A DNA stretch of 46,493 nucleotides from Paenibacillus agaridevorans. GTDB taxonomy: Bacteria; Bacillota; Bacilli; Paenibacillales; Paenibacillaceae. The translations under genes were made by a program, and so were the position numbers. The DNA lies in NCBI RefSeq assembly GCF_003112455.1, contig NZ_BDQX01000016.1, positions 1 to 46,493 of the forward strand. The letters are read 5' to 3'. Positions 1-8,700 of this stretch are shown piece by piece (position 1 is the stretch's first letter; each line of letters begins with the position of its first letter). The notes under the pieces are model-generated. The model saw nothing but the letters and a program-made list of their open reading frames with translations, had not been told where the DNA came from and did no database searches.

Positions 1-168
1 CGGCGCGGCCTGGTCCGCGCCGCCTCACTCCCGGCGATGGTGCGATCATCTTAGTTCAGCCGACATTATGCGTCATAACGGCGAGTCATAGGCACATGTA
101 TTGTTTTCTCAATATTCGGAATTTTCTGTAAAAAACGCGGAATGAAACGAAACGGGAGGAATTTTTTC
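1..168. other. Left flank, no complete gene
   Basis: The first 168 bases hold no complete gene that I recognise. Bases 1-22 form a perfect 8-bp inverted repeat (CGGCGCGG, 6-base loop, CCGCGCCG) without a T-tract, so it is not an obvious terminator. An upstream gene could end here (one forward frame is open from base 1 to a TAG at 52-54), but 17 residues are too few to name it. No convincing sigma-A promoter is visible before the solute-binding gene at 169, so its promoter may lie further left. Confidence 0.4.
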
Positions 169-1806
169 ATGAGAAAAGCAATATCGGTTATTTTGACGTG
201 CGTGATTGCGACATCTATGCTGGCCGCTTGCAGCGGCAACAACAATACAAAGCCGGAAGGAACGAACGGCCCGTCGACCCCTGCGGATACAAGCAAACCT
301 GCCTTGCTTAACGATACGGGCTTCCCGATCGTGAACGAGCCGGTGACGATGTCCGCGATGGTCATGCTTAGTCCCGCGCAGCCGCCCGATTGGAATGAGA
401 TTCGGGTGTGGCAGGAATACGAGAAAATGACGGGCATTCGCATGGAGTGGGATGGTTACACAAGCGCAGACATGACGGAGAAACGTAATCTTGCTCTTGC
501 GAGCAACGAGTTGCCGGATGTGTTTTTCCGTACCCGGATGCCGGACAGCGATGTAGACAAGTACGGGGCCGACGGTTCGTTAATGAAGCTGAACGATTTG
601 ATCGACCAATACGCGCCGAATTTCAAAGCGGTTATGGAGAAGTATCCGGATGTTCGCAAAGGTCTGGAGACGGCCGACGGAAGCATCTATGCCATGCCGA
701 GCTTAACGGACTCGCCTAGTATCGAGATTACGCGGAAGCTGTTCCTCAACCAGAGCTGGCTGGAGAAGGCGGGCAAGAGCATGCCGAAGACGACGGACGA
801 GCTGTACGAGACGCTTAAGGCGTTCCGCGACGGCGACATGAACGACAACGGACAGGCGGACGAGGTTCCGCTTACGGCGGATTCGCTGGACGAGCTGACG
901 CAGGTGCTGCGCGGAGCTTTCGGTCTGGGCAATCGCGGCACGGGCAATGGCAACTGGGATGTCGATCCGGAGACGGGCAAGCTGAGGTTTTTCCCGATTA
1001 GCGACGCGTACAAGCAATTGCTGACCTATATGAACAAGTTGTACACCGAGAAGCTGATCGATCAGGAAATCTTTACGAATACGGGCGCGAAAGTGCTGGC
1101 CATGAACGAACAAAACCAGCTCGGCTCCTTCTCCTTCGGCAATGTCATCGGCAGAGCCAATACGAACGCCGACGATTATGCCGGATTGGACCAAGCTTTG
1201 GTCGGGCCGGCAGGCGAGCAGCTTTATACGAGCGCTCGCGGCCACTTCGGCTCCAAGGGGGCGTTTATGATCTCCAGCTCGAACAAACATCCAGAGGCGG
1301 CCATGCGTTGGATCGACTATTTCTATAGTGAGGAAGGCATCCGCATGTTGTACCTGGGCATCGAAGGCGAATCGTACGGAAAAAACGCGGAGGGGCAATA
1401 CGACTTCTTGCCGGAAATCGTAAGCAATATTCCCGAAGGCTCGTCGTTTGACCAGGTGGTATCCAAATATGTGCCGTATGCGGGCGGATCGCTCCCGACG
1501 CTCATTCTGGAGGATTACTTCAAAGGCGGCGAAACGCAGCCTTCCGCGAAAGCGGCGGCAGAGAAGCTGAGTCCTTATCTGCCTGACGAGCTGTGGGCGC
1601 CATTTGGCTTCACCGCGGAGGAGGCGGACGAGAAGCAGGCGCTGGAAACGGATATTTATGCCATGGTCAGTCAGCGGACGGCGGAATTCGTGCAAGGAAA
1701 AACGTCGCTGGACGAGTTCGACAAATACGTCGAGCAGATTAAACGGATGGGTCTTGAGCGGTTGCAAGAGATTTACGGGGCGGCTTACGAGCGTTACACC
1801 AAGTAG
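169..1806 (+). CDS. ABC transporter solute-binding lipoprotein (LplA-like)
   Basis: This 545-residue protein is the extracellular ligand-capturing component of a carbohydrate ABC importer, anchored to the outer face of the membrane. The N-terminus is a lipoprotein signal with lipobox LAAC and the lipid-bearing Cys at residue 21, followed by a Gly/Asn/Thr/Pro-rich linker. Around residues 220-235 an Asp/Asn-rich loop (DMNDNGQADEVP) resembles the calcium-binding loop common in this family. I chose ATG 169 because GGGAGGA lies 8 bases before it; an upstream in-frame ATG at 142 has no such site and would spoil the signal peptide. Two permease genes follow on the same strand, which fixes the role. 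The substrate is unknown; the downstream enzymes suggest a phosphorylated or phosphodiester-linked glycan. Confidence 0.9.
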   Translation: MRKAISVILTCVIATSMLAACSGNNNTKPEGTNGPSTPADTSKPALLNDTGFPIVNEPVTMSAMVMLSPAQPPDWNEIRVWQEYEKMTGIRMEWDGYTSADMTEKRNLALASNELPDVFFRTRMPDSDVDKYGADGSLMKLNDLIDQYAPNFKAVMEKYPDVRKGLETADGSIYAMPSLTDSPSIEITRKLFLNQSWLEKAGKSMPKTTDELYETLKAFRDGDMNDNGQADEVPLTADSLDELTQVLRGAFGLGNRGTGNGNWDVDPETGKLRFFPISDAYKQLLTYMNKLYTEKLIDQEIFTNTGAKVLAMNEQNQLGSFSFGNVIGRANTNADDYAGLDQALVGPAGEQLYTSARGHFGSKGAFMISSSNKHPEAAMRWIDYFYSEEGIRMLYLGIEGESYGKNAEGQYDFLPEIVSNIPEGSSFDQVVSKYVPYAGGSLPTLILEDYFKGGETQPSAKAAAEKLSPYLPDELWAPFGFTAEEADEKQALETDIYAMVSQRTAEFVQGKTSLDEFDKYVEQIKRMGLERLQEIYGAAYERYTK

Positions 1807-1818
1807 TCATGATGCGGG

Positions 1819-1865
1819 CGGCAGCGAGGAATAGGGCCTGACAACCCCTCCATCCTCCGCTGCCG
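1819..1865 (+). promoter_or_regulatory. Intercistronic hairpin after the solute-binding gene
   Basis: A 12-bp stem (arms 1819-1830 and 1853-1865, one bulged C) sits between the binding-protein stop codon and the first permease. It has no following T-tract, so it is more likely an mRNA-stabilising or attenuating hairpin than a full terminator. Such structures commonly keep binding-protein mRNA more abundant than permease mRNA. That role is inferred. Confidence 0.5.
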
Positions 1866-1902
1866 ATAACGGCAAGGACTAGCGATAAGAAGGAGTGCTG
1901 TT

Positions 1903-2838
1903 ATGACATCCGGTGCAAGGAGCAGAGAATCCAGATTGCTTATTCCCCGCTCGGTTCGCCGTAATTGGGATCTGTATTTGCTTATTTTTCCCGTCGTGCT
2001 GTATTTTGTTCTGCTGAAATATTTGCCGATGTACGGGATCCAGCTCGCCTTTAAGGATTTCAGCGCGGTAAAGGGCTTCTGGGACAGCAGTTGGGTTGGC
2101 TTCAAACATTTCGATCGGTTTTTTAATAACTACCAGTTCTGGACTTTGATCCGCAATACGCTGGGCATCAGCTTTTATCAAATCCTCGTTGCTTTTCCGC
2201 TCCCTATCATTTTTGCTTTGCTGATCAACGAGGTGCAAAGCCAGCGTTTCAGGAAAAGCGTGCAGTCCATCACCTTTATGCCGCATTTTCTGTCGACGGT
2301 CGTCCTTGTAGGCATCGTCATGGCGTTCTTGTCGCCATCGACGGGGCTGGTCAACAATATCATCGTCCGGCTGGGCGGCGATCCGATTTATTTTATGACG
2401 GAACCGTCGCTGTTCAAGAGCATCTATGTGTTCTCGGATGTGTGGCAAAATATGGGCTTCGCCTCGGTGTTATATGTTGCGGTTTTGGCGGGAGTGGACA
2501 AAAGCCTGTACGAAGCGGCCATGATAGACGGCGCGACCAAGCTGCAAAGACTGTTGCATATCGCCATCCCCGCGCTCATTCCGACGGCCATCATTATGTT
2601 GATTTTCCAATTCGGATCGATCATGGATATCGGGTTCGAGAAAATCTATTTAATGCAAAACGATCTAAACCGATCGGCTTCGAGCGTCATTTCCACTTAT
2701 GTGTACGAGATCGGCCTGCTGGGCTCGCAATTCAGTTTCTCGACGGCAGTGGGACTGTTTAACTCGTTGATCAATTTTATTCTTATTATCGCCGTTAACC
2801 AAATCGCGAAGCGCGTAAGCGGCACGAGCCTATGGTAG
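1903..2838 (+). CDS. Sugar ABC transporter permease (LplB-type, CUT1)
   Basis: This is one of two membrane subunits of the importer whose binding protein lies just upstream. The 311-residue sequence has about six hydrophobic membrane segments and the cytoplasmic EAA loop near residues 203-222 (EAAMIDGATKLQR), which docks onto the ATPase. The cytoplasmic N-terminus carries basic residues before the first segment (around residue 25). The start at 1903 is preceded by AAGGAG at a normal distance. The next gene starts 12 bases after the stop, so the two permeases are co-transcribed and form a heterodimer. No ATPase gene is present in this cluster. Confidence 0.92.
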   Translation: MTSGARSRESRLLIPRSVRRNWDLYLLIFPVVLYFVLLKYLPMYGIQLAFKDFSAVKGFWDSSWVGFKHFDRFFNNYQFWTLIRNTLGISFYQILVAFPLPIIFALLINEVQSQRFRKSVQSITFMPHFLSTVVLVGIVMAFLSPSTGLVNNIIVRLGGDPIYFMTEPSLFKSIYVFSDVWQNMGFASVLYVAVLAGVDKSLYEAAMIDGATKLQRLLHIAIPALIPTAIIMLIFQFGSIMDIGFEKIYLMQNDLNRSASSVISTYVYEIGLLGSQFSFSTAVGLFNSLINFILIIAVNQIAKRVSGTSLW

Positions 2839-2850
2839 AGGAGGGGGAGC

Positions 2851-3747
2851 ATGAATCATCTCGGGCACAAGTCGGCCGGCGACCGTATCTATGACATCGT
2901 CATCTATACGATATTGACGCTAATTATGTTAGGTACGTTGTATCCCCTGATCTATATTGTCAGCGCTTCGCTGAGCAATCCCTGGGCCATCGTCAAGGGC
3001 GAGCTTTGGCTGCTGCCGAAGGACATCTCGCTGGATGCGTACCGCAAAGTTTTTCAAAATCCGGATATTTGGACGGGCTATCGCAATTCCATCCTCTATC
3101 TCGTCGTTGGCACAACGATTAATGTCGTCATGACGACGATGGGCGCCTACGCATTGTCGCGAAGGGATTTGGTAGGGCGACACGTGCTTGTTCTCCTGTT
3201 TACATTCACGCTGCTGTTCAATGGCGGCCTCATTCCGACGTTCCTGATCTATAAGAACGTGCTGGGCTTGTACAACAATCTTTGGGTCATGGTCATTCCG
3301 AGCGCGGTCAGCGTCTGGAACCTGATCGTGATGCGTACTTATTTCCAAACCTCCATCCCTTATGAATTGCAGGAAGCGGCGTTTATTGACGGCTGCAGCA
3401 ATATTCGAACGTTAACCCGGATCGTGCTGCCGCTGTCGATGCCGATTATCGCCGTCATGACGATGTACTATGCCGTAGCCCACTGGAATGCGTATTTTAT
3501 GGCGTTAATCTACCTGAACGACGACTGGCGGATGCCGTTGCAGATGGTGATTCGCAACCTGTTGATTCAACAGGACATGGGAGGCTTGGTTGGAGGCCAA
3601 GGCGAGAGCCTGGTGGAACAATTGCTGCTGACGGAGGGCGTCAAATATGCAGTCATTGTCGTATCGAGTTTGCCCATGCTGCTGTTGTACCCGCTGGTGC
3701 AGAAGCATTTCGTGAAGGGCGTCATGATGGGCGCGATCAAAGGATAA
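2851..3747 (+). CDS. Carbohydrate ABC transporter permease (YtcP/LplC-type)
   Basis: Second membrane subunit of the importer. The 298 residues contain six predicted membrane segments and an EAA loop near residues 172-190 (EAAFIDGCSNIRTL). The C-terminus ends in KGVMMGAIKG, the usual ending of MalG-like CUT1 permeases. A strong site (GGAGGGGGAG) precedes ATG 2851. It partners the LplB-type subunit immediately upstream. As in most Bacillota CUT1 systems, the ATPase must come from elsewhere in the genome. Confidence 0.92.
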   Translation: MNHLGHKSAGDRIYDIVIYTILTLIMLGTLYPLIYIVSASLSNPWAIVKGELWLLPKDISLDAYRKVFQNPDIWTGYRNSILYLVVGTTINVVMTTMGAYALSRRDLVGRHVLVLLFTFTLLFNGGLIPTFLIYKNVLGLYNNLWVMVIPSAVSVWNLIVMRTYFQTSIPYELQEAAFIDGCSNIRTLTRIVLPLSMPIIAVMTMYYAVAHWNAYFMALIYLNDDWRMPLQMVIRNLLIQQDMGGLVGGQGESLVEQLLLTEGVKYAVIVVSSLPMLLLYPLVQKHFVKGVMMGAIKG

Positions 3748-3788
3748 GGAAGACGGACACAATTACTAACCGAATGGGTGATAGAACG

Positions 3789-5714
3789 ATGACAATAGAG
3801 CATTCGCGATCAAATGGAACGACAGAGTTCGTTCTGCTTAGCCAGGGCAAGAAGGCAATCGCCGAGTTCGAGATCGATGGCTGCAAGGCAGGAATGGCGG
3901 TAGATGGGCGCGAGGAAACCTGTTGGAAAGGTGGACCCTATTACAAATGGTGGAAGCTCGATCTGGAGAAAGTGCTGCCGTTATCGCGAATTCGAATCAG
4001 TGCTTACGCGGGGGACGAACGGTACGTTCATTATTTCGTGGAAGCCAGCCAGGACGGCTTGAACTGGACGGAGATTGCCAGCAAAAAAGACGATGCCGTT
4101 GCCACGTTGGATGGCGTATGGCATGAGACAAGCGCGGCCGCCCGATACATTCGGGTGACGGTCACCTATTGTTCGACGGACGAAGCGGCGCTGCTGCGAC
4201 ATGTCGAGGTGTACGGCTCCGATGATCCGTTGGAGATGGAGGCGCCGCCTCGAAAGGCTTCGTTGTTGTTTCCTGCAACGGAGTGGGACGAGGGGGAGGG
4301 CTTCGGGCTGCGGGAAGACGACGAGTTGGAGCCGGGACGCCGCGCGGTTGTGGCGGCAAGCGATCAAGCCGGCGCGTACCTCCTGTACCGGGACGTTGAT
4401 TTCACCGCGCAGGGCGTCAGCCAGCTGAGAGGCGAGTTTGGCTTCGCTAACCCGGACAAGTCGCTCAAGGCGAACCTGGAGGTGAGATTGGGCGGACCGG
4501 AGGGTGTCGTAATTGGCGAGCTGGTGCTGTTTAAGCAGTGGAAACGGTGGTCGATTCTGGCCGGGGAGCTGTTCTCTTCGGACAACCAACCGCTTAATGG
4601 CGTTCACGATGTTTGCCTGATCCTGAAGTCGATCGATCCGGGTCAGACGTTGCTGATCCATTGGCTGGCGCTTGCGCAGGCGACGGCGTTTCCGGCGCCT
4701 CGTCCAAGGCCTGCCGATTTGCCTGCGCCTAATGGCGAATATCGCGTCTACTTCGGCAATTTGCACAGCCACACTGGCTTCTCGGACGGCATCGGCGTGC
4801 CGGAGTATGCGTATGATTACGCGCGTTATACGGCAGAGCTGGATTTTCTGGCGATTACGGAGCACAGCAACCTATATGATCATTATCTGGACTGGGACAA
4901 GAGCCGGAAGTGGCGGGAGATCCAGGAGATTGCCGAGGCGAAAACCGAGGAAGATGCGTTCCTCGCGCTGTACGGAGCGGAGACAACCTGGTACAACCAG
5001 TTCGGCCATATGAACACGTATAATATGGACTTCTTTATTAACGCTTACGAAACCAAGTTCAACGATATTCCGACCTACTACGAGTTGGTCAAACGTTATC
5101 CCGATTCCATCCAGCAATGGAACCATCCCTGGTCATGCGGCAACCGCCATCTGGACGGTTTCGCGCCCTATGATCCGGAGCTGGACAAGGTTATGCATAT
5201 GCTGGAGATCAACACGATCGAATCCAAGGAACTGGGCGGCCTCTACTACTACGTCAAAGCTCTGGATTTGGGCTGGCACATCGCCCCGGTTGGCAGTCAG
5301 GACAACCACCATGGGCAATGGGGCACCGAAAATACGCTTCGCACAGGCGTGCTGGTCGATCGGTTGACGGAGGAGCATTTCTTCGATGCGGTGCGTCGGC
5401 AACGCGTGTACTTCACATCGGCGTTGTTCCTCCAGGTATGGTTTCGGGTAAACGGAGCCATTATGGGCTCGCGCATCTCGGAAACAGAGATGCTCTCCTT
5501 TGACATCGTGGCATCGTACCGCCGGGAGACGGGACAACGCATCGTCCGCGCGGAGATTATCGGCGAGCAGGGCATTGTGCTGCACAGCGTCGAGTGCAAG
5601 GAGCCGGAGCTCAGGCTGCAGCTTGAGCTGCCATCGGGTCAACGTTATTATTTCGTCAAGGTGTACCAGGAGGACGGCGAGTTCGCAGCGACGGCGCCGA
5701 TCTGGGTGGAGTAG
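3789..5714 (+). CDS. Discoidin (F5/8C)-PHP metal-dependent phosphoesterase, CehA/McbA-like
   Basis: A three-part protein of 641 residues. Residues 1-145 resemble an F5/8 type C (discoidin-like) sugar-binding domain. A beta-rich linker follows to about 310. From about 320 comes a PHP-superfamily metallohydrolase of the CehA/McbA type, with LHSHTGFSDG near residue 325, ITEHSN near 358, WNHPW near 445 and SQDNHH near 505; these His/Asp clusters are the metal ligands of the family. A beta domain ends the protein. There is no signal peptide, so it probably acts in the cytoplasm on an imported substrate, which is unusual for a discoidin fusion. GGTGAT 5 bases before ATG 3789 favours that start over ATG 3774. 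It lies between the transporter and a phosphodiester glycosidase, suggesting removal of phosphate or cleavage of a phosphodiester on the imported sugar. Confidence 0.8.
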   Translation: MTIEHSRSNGTTEFVLLSQGKKAIAEFEIDGCKAGMAVDGREETCWKGGPYYKWWKLDLEKVLPLSRIRISAYAGDERYVHYFVEASQDGLNWTEIASKKDDAVATLDGVWHETSAAARYIRVTVTYCSTDEAALLRHVEVYGSDDPLEMEAPPRKASLLFPATEWDEGEGFGLREDDELEPGRRAVVAASDQAGAYLLYRDVDFTAQGVSQLRGEFGFANPDKSLKANLEVRLGGPEGVVIGELVLFKQWKRWSILAGELFSSDNQPLNGVHDVCLILKSIDPGQTLLIHWLALAQATAFPAPRPRPADLPAPNGEYRVYFGNLHSHTGFSDGIGVPEYAYDYARYTAELDFLAITEHSNLYDHYLDWDKSRKWREIQEIAEAKTEEDAFLALYGAETTWYNQFGHMNTYNMDFFINAYETKFNDIPTYYELVKRYPDSIQQWNHPWSCGNRHLDGFAPYDPELDKVMHMLEINTIESKELGGLYYYVKALDLGWHIAPVGSQDNHHGQWGTENTLRTGVLVDRLTEEHFFDAVRRQRVYFTSALFLQVWFRVNGAIMGSRISETEMLSFDIVASYRRETGQRIVRAEIIGEQGIVLHSVECKEPELRLQLELPSGQRYYFVKVYQEDGEFAATAPIWVE

Positions 5715-5783
5715 GACGCAAGGTTGTCGTCTGCGGGTATCTTCGATAGAAGAATGTGAATGAGTGAAGGAGAGGGATTGGGA

Positions 5784-8700
5784 ATGAGAATGAGGCGATT
5801 GCGTCAAACGATGTTTCTGCTCTTATCGTTTATCTTGTTTATGGCATTACTGCAGCCCGTACCGCAGAGGGCACATGCGGAATCTTTGTCGCCGTCGGCG
5901 ATTGCCCTGGCCAGCGCGGCGGATCTGGAACAGTTAAGGACGAACCTGGGAGGCAATTACAAGCTGTCGGCTGACATCGCGCTAAGCGGAACGTTCCAGC
6001 CAATTCCGGTTTTCAGCGGCACGCTGGACGGGAATGGCCATATCATTAGCGGCTTGACCGTGGCGGGGAGCGCGTCGCAGCCGAGGGCGGCTTTTATCGT
6101 TGACAATTACGGTTTGATCGAAAAAATCGGGTTCGCGGACGTAGAAGTGACAAGCCTCGATACCAACTCGTCCTATTGGGCGGCGGGCGTCGCGGCGCGC
6201 AATCTGGGCACGATCAGCGAAGCTTTCGTGACCGGCGAGGTGTCGGGCGGCTACCGGAGCGCTGCGATTGCGGTCTCCAATACGGGGACGATCCGTCACG
6301 TCTATGCGGACGCGGCCGTCAGCGCCAAAGTAGAGAGCGGCGGCCTCGTAGCGGTATCGGAGGCCGGTTCCCGGCTGGAAGGCTCTTATGTCGTGCCGAA
6401 CGTGCAGTCAGCCGACAATAACACCGGCGGTATAACGGCTTATGCCTATACGGGAGCCGTCATTCGCGATAATGCGGTGCTGTCGGGCACGATCATCAGC
6501 GGGGGGAGCAATATCGGCCGGATCGTCGGAAGGCTCAACGGGACGCCGACGCTTGCGAACAACATAGCCTCGGTGGAAGCGCTGGTGCAGGGAGCGGCGG
6601 CTTCCGGCGGTACGGCGAACAATAAGCATGGACAAAATGCGACGGATGCCGCACTTGGCGATCCCTCGTTATACGAGAGCGCGTTAGGCTGGGATTTCGG
6701 CAAGCTGTGGAGAATGAGCGCGGTTCTGGATCGTCCCGTCTTGCTGAATGTGTCGGAGCAGCAATCGATAGAACTGTCTACCGCGGCGGATCTGGAGCAG
6801 CTCCGCACGAATCCAGGTTTGGACTACGTGTTGACGGCAGATATCGCGCTAAGCGGAACGTTCCAGCCGATTCCGTCATTCAGCGGCACGTTGGACGGGA
6901 ACGGCCATGTCATCAGCGGTCTGACCGTGGCGGGCAGCGCTTCTCAGCCGAAAGCGGCGTTCATCGTCGACAACTACGGCGTCATTGAACGAATTGGATT
7001 AACGAACGTAGCATCAACGAGCCTCGACGCGAACTCCACGTATTGGGCTTCCGGCATTGCGGCTCGCAATCTGGGCACGATCCGCGAGGCATTTGTGACA
7101 GGAGCAGTGTCTGGCGGTTACCGCGGAGCGGCCATCGCGGTATCGAACTCGGGCACGATCAGACATGTCTACGCGGACGCGTCGGTCAGCGCGAGGGTGG
7201 AGAGCGGCGGCTTGGTCGCCGTGTCGGAGGCCGGATCGCGGCTGGAGAGTTCCTATGTCGTACCGGATGTGGAGTCGGCGGAGAGCAATACCGGCGGCAT
7301 AACCGCTTACGCGCATACCGGAGCGATCATCCGGGACAACGCTGTGCTCGCGGGTACGATCGAGAACGGCGGCAGCAATATCGGTCGAATCGTCGGCCGC
7401 CTTAACGGCACGCCGACGCTCGCTAATAACATCGCTTCAGCGGGCGCGCTGGTGCAAGGATCGGCCGTGTCCGGCGGTACGGCAAACAATGCACAAGGCT
7501 TGAATGCGACGGATGTATCGCTGGGCGATCCGTGGATCTACGAAGAAACGCTGGGTTGGAATTTCAGTACAATATGGCGGTGGAGCGCGGCGCTGGACCG
7601 TCCCGTTTTGCGGAACGTGCCGGAGCAACAGGCGATACAGCTCGCGACTGCAGCCGATTTGGAGCAGCTTCGCACGAATCCGGGCCAAGACTATGTGCTG
7701 GCGGCGGACATTGTGCTGAGCGGAACGTTCCAACCGATTTCGTCCTTCAGCGGCACGTTGGACGGGAACGGCCACGTCATCAGCGGTTTGACCGTGACAG
7801 GCAGCGTTTCGCAGCCGAAAGCGGCATTCGTCGTCGACAATCATGGCGTTATCGAACGGATTGGGTTTGCGGATGTAGACGTCACAAGTCTGGACACCGA
7901 CTCTTCGTATTGGGCGGCAGGCATCGCGGCGCGCAATCTGGGTACGATTCGCGAAGCTTTCGTGACCGGCGAGGTGTCCGGGGGTTACCGCAGCGCGGCT
8001 ATCGCGGTCTCCAACACGGGGACGATCCGTCATGTCTATGCCGATGCTTCGGTCAGCGCCAGGGTAGAGAGCGGCGGTCTGGTCGCGGTATCGGAGTCCG
8101 GCTCGCGCCTGGAAGGCTCTTATGTCGTGCCGGATGTGTCGTCCGCGGAAAATAACACCGGCGGCGTCACGGCTTATGCCTATACCGGAGCCGTTATTCG
8201 AGGAAACGCGGTATTGGCCGGCACGATTAATAACACCGGCGGTAACATCGGCCGAATTGCAGGCAGAATAAATGGAACGCCGACGCTTGCGAACAATATC
8301 GCTTCGGTCAATGCGCTTGTGCAGGGAGCAGCCGCAGCCGGCGGTACGGCGAGCAACGGCCAAGGAGCGGACGCAACGGATCAATCGCTTGTCTCGCAAG
8401 CTGCCTATGAAAGTACCCTGGGTTGGAATTTCGGCCACATTTGGGTGTTGGACAAGGAAGAGGGCAGACCCCTTCTACAATCGGCGCCTCATGCCGGTCA
8501 GGCGTACCGGCCAATCGTCCTGAGCGTGCTTCGCGACGAATCGATCACGGTATCCGCCGGCGTCGTTCATCGACAGATGGACTTCATCGACCGGTACGGC
8601 CAACTGCAGAAGGCTAATATCATCGACGTCGATCTGACAAGACCGGATGTTTCCATTATTGTCGGGGTCAAGGATAACATGATCCCGCCTACGGATGCGA

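Noticed and set aside
1..54. Possible C-terminal end of an upstream gene
   Set aside because: Only 17 codons are visible, more than one frame is open, and nothing is recognisable.
703..1767. Long minus-strand open frame of 354 codons opposite the first binding protein
   Set aside because: It is rich in Arg/Leu/Val typical of a GC-rich antisense shadow, lacks a ribosome binding site and overlaps a clear gene.
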